Part shown: positions 52,174-59,211 of the stretch, one piece after another
Layout: every line of letters begins with the position of its first letter
Position numbering within the stretch: the stretch's first letter is position 1
From: Neorhizobium sp. SOG26
GTDB taxonomy: Bacteria > Pseudomonadota > Alphaproteobacteria > Rhizobiales > Rhizobiaceae
DNA: 64,000 nt
Assembly: GCF_003491345.1 (NCBI RefSeq)
Contig: NZ_CP025513.1
Location: forward strand, 733,501 to 797,500
Direction: 5' to 3'
Program-made: the position numbers and the translations under genes
Notes under the pieces: generated by a model
Told to the model about the DNA's origin: nothing
Seen by the model: only the letters and a program-made list of their open reading frames with translations
The model's database searches: none

Positions 52174-54465
52174 TTGGCCAACGCAGTCGTAGGTGCTCAC
52201 GATATCATTCTGGTCGTGCTGGCGGTGCTGATCGCAGTCGCTGCCTCCTATACTGCGCTCGACATCGCCTCGCGTATTGCAGCTGCCCCGACGCGCCTCG
52301 GATCTGCGGCATGGCTCGCGGCTGCTGCGGTGTGCATGGGCGGCGGCATCTGGTCGATGCATTTCGTCGCGATGCTGGCCTACGTCTTCCCCGGGGTGAC
52401 GGTCGCCTATGATCCGGCGCTTACCATCCTGTCGCTGCTGATCGCTGTGGTCGTCACAGGCGGCGGGTTCGCGGTGGTCTCGCGGCCCCGAGCCGGGACA
52501 GTGGCCCTTGTTCTGAGCGGGCTCTTCATGGGAGGCGGCATCCTCGCCATGCACTATGTCGGCATGGCCGCGATGCGCATGCACGCGACCCTCTCCTATT
52601 CAATGACCTGGGTGGCGGTCTCCGTATTCATCGCGATGGGCGCGGCCATCGCAGCCCTTTGGCTCGCCTTCCGTGGCGGCGGCTATCTCCAGAAAGGTTT
52701 CTCGGCGCTTGCCATGGGTCTCGCAATCTCCGGCATGCATTTTGCTGGCATGCGCGCTGCGTCTTTCGGCATGCATGAAGGCATGGAAGCGGATGCCGAT
52801 CTCGCGAGCGTCGATCAGGGCACGCTTGCGCTTGCCGTGGCGTCCATCACCTTCCTGATCCTTCTGGCGGCGATCGTCGCAGCGATGTTCGACCGGCGGT
52901 TTGCGGCACTCGCTACCAATGAGGCACTGGCCCTGAAGCGCAGCGAAGAACAGTTCCGCTCGCTCTATCGCCGCACGCCGCTGCCACTGCATTCCCTCGA
53001 CGACGAAGGCCGCATCGAGGACGTCAGCGATGCCTGGCTCGCCATGCTCGGTTACCAGAGGCGCGATGTCATTGGCCGCCCGCTGATCAATTTCATGACC
53101 GAGGAATCGGCCCGGCAAAGACTTCTCGACTGGAAACAGCTCCTGGAGGCGGGCGAGTTGCGCGAGCGGGAATACCGGCTCGTGACCCGCGACGGAGACT
53201 TCATCGACGTTCTGGCCACCTCCCGCGTGGAGCGGGAGGCCGATGGGCGTTTCTTGAGAAGCGTTGGCGGGCTGGTCGATGTTACCGCGCGTCGCCGCGC
53301 TGAAGCTGCCTTGCGCCAGGCCCAGAAGATGGAGGCCGTCGGGCAGTTGACGGGCGGTATCGCTCACGACTTCAACAACATTCTCGCGGTCATTCTCGGG
53401 AGCCTGGAGATGATCCGCAAACGTGTGCCGGCGGATGAGCGTACGGCGCGCATGGTGGAGAACGCGATCGAAGGGGCCAAGCGGGGAGCGGCGCTGACGC
53501 AGCGGATGTTGTCCTTTGCACGCCGCCAGAGCCTGAACCCGCAGCCGGTTGACCTGCGTTCCCTGGTTGAAGGCATGCGCGACATGATGGAACGGTCTCT
53601 CGGCCCGAGGGTGTCGCTCCTTGTCGACCTGCCGCCGGATCTGCCAATGGTTCAGGCAGACCCACACCAGCTTGAGATGGCCTTGCTGAACCTTGCCGTC
53701 AATGCCCGCGACGCCATGGATGAGGGCGTGATCCAGATTACCTCCGACCCCGAGAAGATACCGCCTTCGACGCTCAGCAAGGGGAGGTTCTGTTGCCTCA
53801 GCGTCATCGACAACGGCAAGGGCATGGACGAGGCGACGCTTGCGCGAGCGCAGGAGCCGTTCTTCACTACCAAGGGCGTCGGCCGCGGCACCGGCCTTGG
53901 CCTTTCCATGGTCAGTGGCTTTGCCGAGCAGTCGGGCGGGCTGCTAGACATTATCAGCCGAAAGGGTAAGGGGACGCGAGTCGACATCTGGCTACCTCTG
54001 ACGGATGCGTCGGCTCCGGCTGCTGATGCCGATGCGGACACCCCGGCAATCCCGGCTTTTGCACTGGCGGGCAAGTCGGTCCTGATCGTCGACGATGAAC
54101 CGCTGATCCTCATCAACACGGAAGCCACGCTGCAGGAGGCGGGTGCACGGGTTCGGTCGGCCGCGACGGGGATCGAGGCGCTTGAGATCATCCAGAGAGA
54201 CCCTGAGATCGCCTGCGTCGTCACTGATTATGCGATGCCCGGCATGACGGGAGCGCAGCTTGCCGCTGCGATCCGCGTTACGAAGCCCGGCATCCCGATC
54301 ATCATCGCGACGGGTTATGCGGACGCACCGGAGGAGATCGCCAAGTATCCGCGGCTACAGAAGCCGTTCACAGCGGCAGGCCTTATCAGCTCTGTCACTG
54401 ATGTGCTCTCCACGTCCACGGCCGAGGTCATCGAGTTCCCGAAAGGCCGCCCAGGTACGTCGTGA
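52174..54465 (+). CDS. MHYT-domain hybrid sensor histidine kinase
   Basis: 763 residues. The N-terminus has seven membrane helices (about 8-240) with three MHYT-type motifs, WSMHFVAML, LAMHYVGMA and SGMHFAGMR, thought to bind copper and sense gas or redox state. It continues with PAS (about 262-370), HisKA GGIAHDFNNILAVILGSLEM, HATPase with [13 protein letters not shown] and [15 protein letters not shown], and receiver with VVTDYAMPGMTGAQL. The start is TTG 52174 after AAGGT. The kinase and receiver are closely similar in layout to the KaiC-coupled kinase, so they are probably paralogues. Confidence 0.9.
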   Translation: MANAVVGAHDIILVVLAVLIAVAASYTALDIASRIAAAPTRLGSAAWLAAAAVCMGGGIWSMHFVAMLAYVFPGVTVAYDPALTILSLLIAVVVTGGGFAVVSRPRAGTVALVLSGLFMGGGILAMHYVGMAAMRMHATLSYSMTWVAVSVFIAMGAAIAALWLAFRGGGYLQKGFSALAMGLAISGMHFAGMRAASFGMHEGMEADADLASVDQGTLALAVASITFLILLAAIVAAMFDRRFAALATNEALALKRSEEQFRSLYRRTPLPLHSLDDEGRIEDVSDAWLAMLGYQRRDVIGRPLINFMTEESARQRLLDWKQLLEAGELREREYRLVTRDGDFIDVLATSRVEREADGRFLRSVGGLVDVTARRRAEAALRQAQKMEAVGQLTGGIAHDFNNILAVILGSLEMIRKRVPADERTARMVENAIEGAKRGAALTQRMLSFARRQSLNPQPVDLRSLVEGMRDMMERSLGPRVSLLVDLPPDLPMVQADPHQLEMALLNLAVNARDAMDEGVIQITSDPEKIPPSTLSKGRFCCLSVIDNGKGMDEATLARAQEPFFTTKGVGRGTGLGLSMVSGFAEQSGGLLDIISRKGKGTRVDIWLPLTDASAPAADADADTPAIPAFALAGKSVLIVDDEPLILINTEATLQEAGARVRSAATGIEALEIIQRDPEIACVVTDYAMPGMTGAQLAAAIRVTKPGIPIIIATGYADAPEEIAKYPRLQKPFTAAGLISSVTDVLSTSTAEVIEFPKGRPGTS

Positions 54466-54505
54466 GGCAGTCGCCCCGGATCGAGGCTGCCGGCCATATC
54501 TCCGG

Positions 54506-55606
54506 TCAGTTCGCGAACAAGCCTTTGAGGCGTGACGGCTGGCATCGCAGGTATTGCGGTGCTGCCTGCACCTGTGCGCCAAGTTCAGCCGCGGCATGCC
54601 ATGGCCAGCGCGGATCGTAGAGTACGGTGCGGGCGAGTGCGATAAGGTCCGCATCGCCGGTGGAGATGATCGCCTCTGCCTGCTCCGGATCGGTGATCAG
54701 GCCAACAGCTACAACGGGCATCTTGACCGCAGCCTTGACAGCACGCGCCAGCGGAACCTGGTAGCTTGGCCCAACCGGGATCTTCTGCTCGATATGCAGG
54801 CCGCCGCTCGACACGTGGATCGCGTCGCAGCCTCGTTTTTCTAGCATCCGCGCGAACTGGACGGTTTCCTCGACGCTGAGGCCGCCGTCCACCCAATCGG
54901 TCGCCGACACACGCATGGTAACCGCCTTGTCCGGAAATGCCTCGCGCACGGCTTCGAACACTTCGAGCGGGAAGCGGACGCGATTTTCCAGCGAGCCTCC
55001 GTATTCGTCGGTGCGCTGGTTGGACAGAGGCGACAGGAACTGGTGGAGAAGGTAACCATGCGCTGCGTGGATCTGCACGGCGTCGAGACCAAGCCGCGCC
55101 GCACGTACCGCAGAAGCAGCAAAGGCATCGCGGATGCGTGTAAGACCTTCCTTGTCGAGGGCAGTCGGCGGCGTGTACGCAGGATCGAAGGGTATCGCCG
55201 ATGCCGAGACGGTCTGCCAACCGTTCGGGGCGTCGGGCGCGATCTGGCGACCGCCCATCCACGGCTTCTCCGTCGATGCCTTCCGGCCCGCGTGGGCAAG
55301 CTGGACGGCGATCGGCATGTCTGACCATTTGCGGATACTCTCGAGCGTGCGACCCATCGCCTTCTCCGTCGCATCATCGTAAAGCCCAACATCGGCATAG
55401 GTGATGCGCCCATCTGGCGTCACGCCGGTTGCCTCGATCGTCAGCAGGGCGGCACCGGACAGCGCGAGCTGACCCAGATGGATCAGGTGCCAGTCGGTCA
55501 TGCAGCCGTCTTCCGCCGAATACTGGCACATTGGTGCAATGACGATCCGGTTGCGAAGTTCGACATTGCGCACACGAAGCGGCGTGAAAAGTGCGGGCGT
55601 AGCCAT
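54506..55606 (-). CDS. Old yellow enzyme family oxidoreductase (YqjM/NamA type)
   Basis: 366 residues, FMN-dependent ene-reductase. It begins PALFTPLRVRNVELRNRIVI and has APMCQYSAEDGCMTDWHL, with the cysteine typical of the YqjM class, LAHAGRKAS, and the active-site His pair in DAVQIHAAHGYLLHQFLSP. Later motifs are RTDEYGGSLENRVRFPLEV and DLIALARTVLYDPRWPWHAA. ATG 55606 is preceded by AGGA. Such enzymes reduce activated alkenes and nitro compounds and are often induced by electrophiles. A 19-bp palindrome 75 nt upstream suggests a dedicated repressor. Confidence 0.92.
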   Translation of the reverse strand: MATPALFTPLRVRNVELRNRIVIAPMCQYSAEDGCMTDWHLIHLGQLALSGAALLTIEATGVTPDGRITYADVGLYDDATEKAMGRTLESIRKWSDMPIAVQLAHAGRKASTEKPWMGGRQIAPDAPNGWQTVSASAIPFDPAYTPPTALDKEGLTRIRDAFAASAVRAARLGLDAVQIHAAHGYLLHQFLSPLSNQRTDEYGGSLENRVRFPLEVFEAVREAFPDKAVTMRVSATDWVDGGLSVEETVQFARMLEKRGCDAIHVSSGGLHIEQKIPVGPSYQVPLARAVKAAVKMPVVAVGLITDPEQAEAIISTGDADLIALARTVLYDPRWPWHAAAELGAQVQAAPQYLRCQPSRLKGLFAN

Positions 55607-55680
55607 GTGATTCCTATCGTCTGGAGGAACAGCGGGGTTCCTTGGGGCAAGTAAAGCGGATGATAACGCTTGAGAGGCTC

Positions 55681-55699
55681 CGAAGTTTGGCAAACTTCG
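55681..55699. promoter_or_regulatory. Perfect 19-bp palindrome upstream of the old yellow enzyme gene
   Basis: CGAAGTTTG-G-CAAACTTCG, 9-bp arms around one central base, 75 nt upstream of the ATG. This shape is typical of a TetR-, HxlR- or MarR-type operator. No such regulator gene is adjacent. A further hairpin (CGCCTGT-N8-ACAGGCG) lies at 55714-55735. Confidence 0.65.
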
Positions 55700-55770
55700 C
55701 CAGGAAGACAAGCCGCCTGTCGCGGCCTACAGGCGTGACAGTGCTGTACCGCGTGATGCTTGTGCCACAT

Positions 55771-55785
55771 TGGCAGCTTCATTGC
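55771..55785 (+). promoter_or_regulatory. Possible sigma-54 promoter
   Basis: TGGCAGCTTCATTGC keeps the GG and GC dinucleotides at the -24/-12 spacing and most of the consensus TGGCAC-N5-TTGC. It is 106 nt upstream of the antiporter start. No enhancer-binding activator is nearby, so this may be chance. Confidence 0.25.
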
Positions 55786-55890
55786 TGTCCCAGTCGCGCC
55801 AAAGCGATGAGTTGGAATTTGCCCTGCCCAAGACAGGCACTAAAGTAAGCGGCACTTCAAAAACATCCGCATGAAACAGGTTCGGCAGCT

Positions 55891-57519
55891 TTGGAAACCA
55901 TAACGATCGCTCTCGTCTTGCTCGTCGCTGTCGTTCTGAGCGGCGCGATCTCGCGCAGCCTGCCAGCCCCGATACCCCTGCCGCTTGTCCAGATCACCCT
56001 CGGCGCAATGATCGGCATGGCGGCCGACCTGCGTGTCGCGCTGGAGCCTGACATTTTCTTCCTGCTGTTCCTGCCACCGCTCCTGTTTTTGGATGGTTGG
56101 CGGATCCCGGCTGATGAGCTGATGAAGGATCGCGCGACGGTTCTGGAGCTCGCTCTCGGACTTGTCGTGTTCACGGTCGTCGGCGTCGGCTTCTTCATCG
56201 ACTGGATGATCCCGGCCATGCCGCTAGCGGTCTGCTTCGCGCTTGCCGCCGTCGTCTCACCGACAGATCCGATCGCCGTTTCCGCGATCGCCCAACGCGT
56301 ACCGATCCCGCGGCGCATGATGCACGTGCTCGAAGGCGAGTCGCTGCTCAACGATGCCTCCGGCCTCGTTTGCCTGCGTTTCGCGATCGCCGCGGCCCTT
56401 ACCGGAACCTTTTCCCTCTACGACGCCACCTTGACCTTCCTCTGGGTCGCAATCGGCGGACTGAGTGTCGGCGTCCTGCTGACTTGGGGCGTCACGCGGA
56501 TCAAGGACTGGATCTCCCGGCGCATCGGCGAGGAAAGCGGCTCGCAGATCCTTGTCAGCCTCCTCATTCCCTTCGCCTCATATCTTGCTGCCGAGCACCT
56601 GCATTGCTCGGGCATTCTGGCCGCGGTCGCGGCTGGCGTGACCATGAGCTTTGCGGAAGGCAAGGGAACGGCGCTTGCTGCAACCCGTATTCGCCGCAAC
56701 ACCGTCTGGGACGTGATCCAGATCACCGCGAACGGCATCATCTTTGTCCTGCTCGGCGAGCAGCTTCCCGGAATTGTCGCTCGCTCGGCTGAGACGGTGA
56801 AGCTGACGGGCCATGAGAGCGCCTGGTGGCTTGTCGTATATGTCCTGGCGATCAATGCTGCTCTGGCGGCGCTTCGTTTCATCTGGGTCTGGGTTTCGCT
56901 GCGACTTACGATGTTCCGCGCCGGTCGTAGCAGCCATTCGCCGAATTGGCGGATTGTGGCGGCGATGTCCTTCGCCGGTGTGCGAGGTGCGATCACGCTC
57001 GCAGGTGTCCTTACGCTGCCCTTCGCCATGGGTGATGGATCACCGTTCCCGGCACGCGACCTCGCCATATTTCTGGCCGCAGGCGTGATCATCGTTTCGC
57101 TCATTGCAGCGAGCATCGCTCTGCCGCTTCTGTTGAACAACCTGCAGATGCCGGCCGAACCTGCGCATGATCGCGAAGAGGATATCGCCCGCATTCACGC
57201 GGCCGAGGCGGCGATCGCCGAGATCGAGCGTGTGCAGCATAAGCTGGCCGAAGGGCGCAAGGATGCCGACCTTTATGTCGCCGCCGCCTCCCAGATCATG
57301 GAGCTCTACCGGCACCGCATCGAAAGCCGCAACAGCGAAGGGGAAGCCGGCAATGCTCTGCGTCAATCTGAAAGGATTGAACGCGAGATGTGGCTTGCTG
57401 CCATCCGCGCAGAGCGGCGGGAGCTTTTCCGCAAGTTGCGCAGGCGCGAACTTGGAAGCGGCACAGCCCGCAAGCTCATCCGGGAACTGGACCTTCTTGA
57501 AACGCGATATGCGGACTGA
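55891..57519 (+). CDS. Na+/H+ antiporter, CPA1 (NhaP) family
   Basis: 542 residues with twelve or so membrane helices in the first 415. Signature motifs: VVSPTDPIAVSAIAQRVPIP (cation-binding Asp region) and VLEGESLLNDASGLVCLRF, plus FAGVRGAITLAGVLTLPFAM. The last 120 residues are cytoplasmic and charged (AEAAIAEIERVQHKLAEGRK), probably regulatory. The start is TTG 55891; the nearby ATG at 55871 is out of frame. It exports sodium or potassium in exchange for protons. It is divergent from the old yellow enzyme gene. Confidence 0.9.
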   Translation: METITIALVLLVAVVLSGAISRSLPAPIPLPLVQITLGAMIGMAADLRVALEPDIFFLLFLPPLLFLDGWRIPADELMKDRATVLELALGLVVFTVVGVGFFIDWMIPAMPLAVCFALAAVVSPTDPIAVSAIAQRVPIPRRMMHVLEGESLLNDASGLVCLRFAIAAALTGTFSLYDATLTFLWVAIGGLSVGVLLTWGVTRIKDWISRRIGEESGSQILVSLLIPFASYLAAEHLHCSGILAAVAAGVTMSFAEGKGTALAATRIRRNTVWDVIQITANGIIFVLLGEQLPGIVARSAETVKLTGHESAWWLVVYVLAINAALAALRFIWVWVSLRLTMFRAGRSSHSPNWRIVAAMSFAGVRGAITLAGVLTLPFAMGDGSPFPARDLAIFLAAGVIIVSLIAASIALPLLLNNLQMPAEPAHDREEDIARIHAAEAAIAEIERVQHKLAEGRKDADLYVAAASQIMELYRHRIESRNSEGEAGNALRQSERIEREMWLAAIRAERRELFRKLRRRELGSGTARKLIRELDLLETRYAD

Positions 57520-57692
57520 AAGGCGGCTCTACTTACGGTCGTCAGTCTGCCAGATAAGCTATCCGGTGCGGTTTGCGCACCGCAAATGCGATCCCTGTCG
57601 CGGTTAACATTAACGCCCAAGCTGACTTGACCGAAGCAAAAGATCGGGTAGGGGACCTTGGCCACATTTCGTGGTGCAAGGGGAACTTTTAA

Positions 57693-58052
57693 ATGAAACT
57701 TGATATTCGTGCGGCCTTCGCGGCAGCATTGCTTTCGTGTGTCTGTGCTACCTCCGCTCTCGCCACCGGTGCTATCGCAGTCAACGATGAAGCGGGCACT
57801 TCGGCTGAAGATGCCGGTTATGCAGTCGGTTACGGCGGCAACAAGAAGGAAGCCTCCGCCAGCGCAATGAAGGAATGCAAGGCTGCTGGCAACGAGTCCT
57901 GCGAAGTTGTTCTGACCTTCGAACAGTGCGGCGCCTATGTCGGCAACAAGGCCTATTATGCAACCGGCATCGGCTCGACCGAAGCTGCCGCGCAGAAGGC
58001 TGCGCTGGCGGAATGCCCGACCTGCAAGCTCATCGTTTCCGACTGCCACTAA
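57693..58052 (+). CDS. Secreted DUF4189 protein
   Basis: 119 residues with a signal peptide (MKLDIRAAFAAALLSCVCAT, cleaved after ALA). The mature domain shows the DUF4189 pattern of a Gly-rich strand and repeated Ala/Cys helices: GYAVGYGGNKKEASASAMKE, then CEVVLTFEQCGAYVGNKAYY and AAQKAALAECPTCKLIVSDC. Six cysteines probably form disulphides in the periplasm. The family's function is unknown. A frameshifted relative follows at once, and the pair ends at a strong hairpin. Confidence 0.85.
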   Translation: MKLDIRAAFAAALLSCVCATSALATGAIAVNDEAGTSAEDAGYAVGYGGNKKEASASAMKECKAAGNESCEVVLTFEQCGAYVGNKAYYATGIGSTEAAAQKAALAECPTCKLIVSDCH

Positions 58053-58065
58053 GACACCGGCTTCC

Positions 58066-58303
58066 ATGAACATGGTTAGAAGCTACGGCCTTTGCGGCGC
58101 TCGTTTGTGCGACGGCGCTTGGCGCCACACAATCATCCGCATTCGCATGGAGCTGCGTCGCCGTGTCTGATGAAGGCACTTACGGCTACAGCTACAACTA
58201 CAAGACGGAGAACGCGGCGCGCAAGCGTGCGCTGAACGAGTGTGCCAACCGCACGACCGAGGACTTCGAGTGCGAAATCACCGAGTGCGACGAAGACGAT
58301 TGA
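58066..58303 (+). pseudogene. Frameshifted second DUF4189-like gene
   Basis: From about 58079 one frame encodes EATAFAALVCATALGATQSS AFA, a clear signal peptide, then WSCVAVSDEGTYGYSYNY and ARKRALNECANRTTEDFECE, ending CDEDD and TGA at 58301-58303. That frame has no start codon: TGA lies just upstream at 58067, while the only plausible ATGs (58066, 58072) are in the neighbouring frame. A single-base shift near 58075-58079 would join ATG to the signal peptide. Either the gene is broken or there is a sequencing error. A GTG at 58163 could start a 46-residue remnant without the signal peptide. Confidence 0.7.
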
Positions 58304-58312
58304 TATAAACCT

Positions 58313-58341
58313 GACGAGCCGGAGAAAACCTCCGGCTCGTC
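58313..58341. terminator. Strong terminator hairpin between convergent genes
   Basis: Perfect 12-bp stem GACGAGCCGGAG / CTCCGGCTCGTC with AAAAC loop, 9 nt after the frameshifted gene and 24 nt past the end of the convergent flagellin fragment. There is no long T-tract on the plus side. Confidence 0.75.
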
Positions 58342-58365
58342 CCCGGACTGTGTGAACCGCGCCCC

Positions 58366-59025
58366 TTACTCGAACAGTACCAGTATGTTTTCCGCATTGG
58401 TATTGGCGATCTGCAGGCTCTGCCGCGCCAGTTGCTCCTGCGTCTGCAAGGCCTTGAGCCGCGTCGATTCTTCGTTCATGTCAGCGTCTACCAGACGGCC
58501 AACGCCGGTCTTCATGACGTCCGACAAGGTTGTCGCAAATCCGGCCTGCATTTCGATCCGCTTCTGCAGCGAGCCGAGGAGGCTGGCACTCGAGATCGAG
58601 CGCTGCAGCATGTACTCCACGCCCGTGATGTATTCGTCGATGGTGAACAGCGACTGGGTGATGTCCACCTCATCCAGATTGAACTCCAGCGCCCATGTCG
58701 GGATCGACCACACATCGCCCACCGCAACACGGGCCGCACGATTGCCCGCCTCGGGGTAGATGGTCTGGTCGGCGGCGAAGGTGATTGTGTTGCCGCTGGG
58801 CGTCGCCTTCAGCCCGCTACCGGCAGAGACGAACTCGATCACCTTGGCAAGGTCCACAGCATTGGTCACGGCGCCGTCTGTCGTGCCTAAAGCGGCGTCC
58901 ACGACCGGCTTGTCGATCTTGTATGTCGTGTTCATGCCGGGACCGACCTGTACATCGAAGTAGATCTCCGATTTCGGAGAGACGGTGAACGGCTTCGTGA
59001 AGCTGATGCTCGCCTGCGGATGCAT
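58366..59025 (-). pseudogene. Flagellin lacking its N-terminal domain
   Basis: The last 80 or so residues are a textbook rhizobial flagellin C-terminal D1/D0 domain: ASLLGSLQKRIEMQAGFATT, DVMKTGVGRLVDADMNEEST and SLQIANTNAENILVLFE. The part before it (KIDKPVVDAALGTTDGAVTN, SGLKATPSGNTITFAADQTI) resembles the variable surface domain. The conserved N-terminal D0/D1 segment, which must pair with the C-terminus to polymerise, is absent. Upstream of ATG 59025 the same frame stays open for about 35 codons back to a TGA but has no start codon or N-terminal flagellin sequence. It is probably a truncated copy. Confidence 0.7.
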
Positions 59026-59211
59026 GTTGTCATGGTTTCTTTCCCGCGGGTCCTCGAGAGAGAGTAACAGTCCGATGCCCAGGCTGATGAATTTACTGAT
59101 ATCGTATCATATTTTCCTTTGTTACTTCGTCACATTGGTAAACCGAAAGTTAGTTTGCGCAAGCCTTAGTAATTATGCGTTTTTATGCACGCAGCATCAG
59201 AGGGGGCGTAG

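Noticed and set aside
55642-55848. 68-codon plus-strand frame in the old yellow enzyme/antiporter gap
   Set aside because: It covers the palindrome and the hairpin, has no SD and no recognisable domain.
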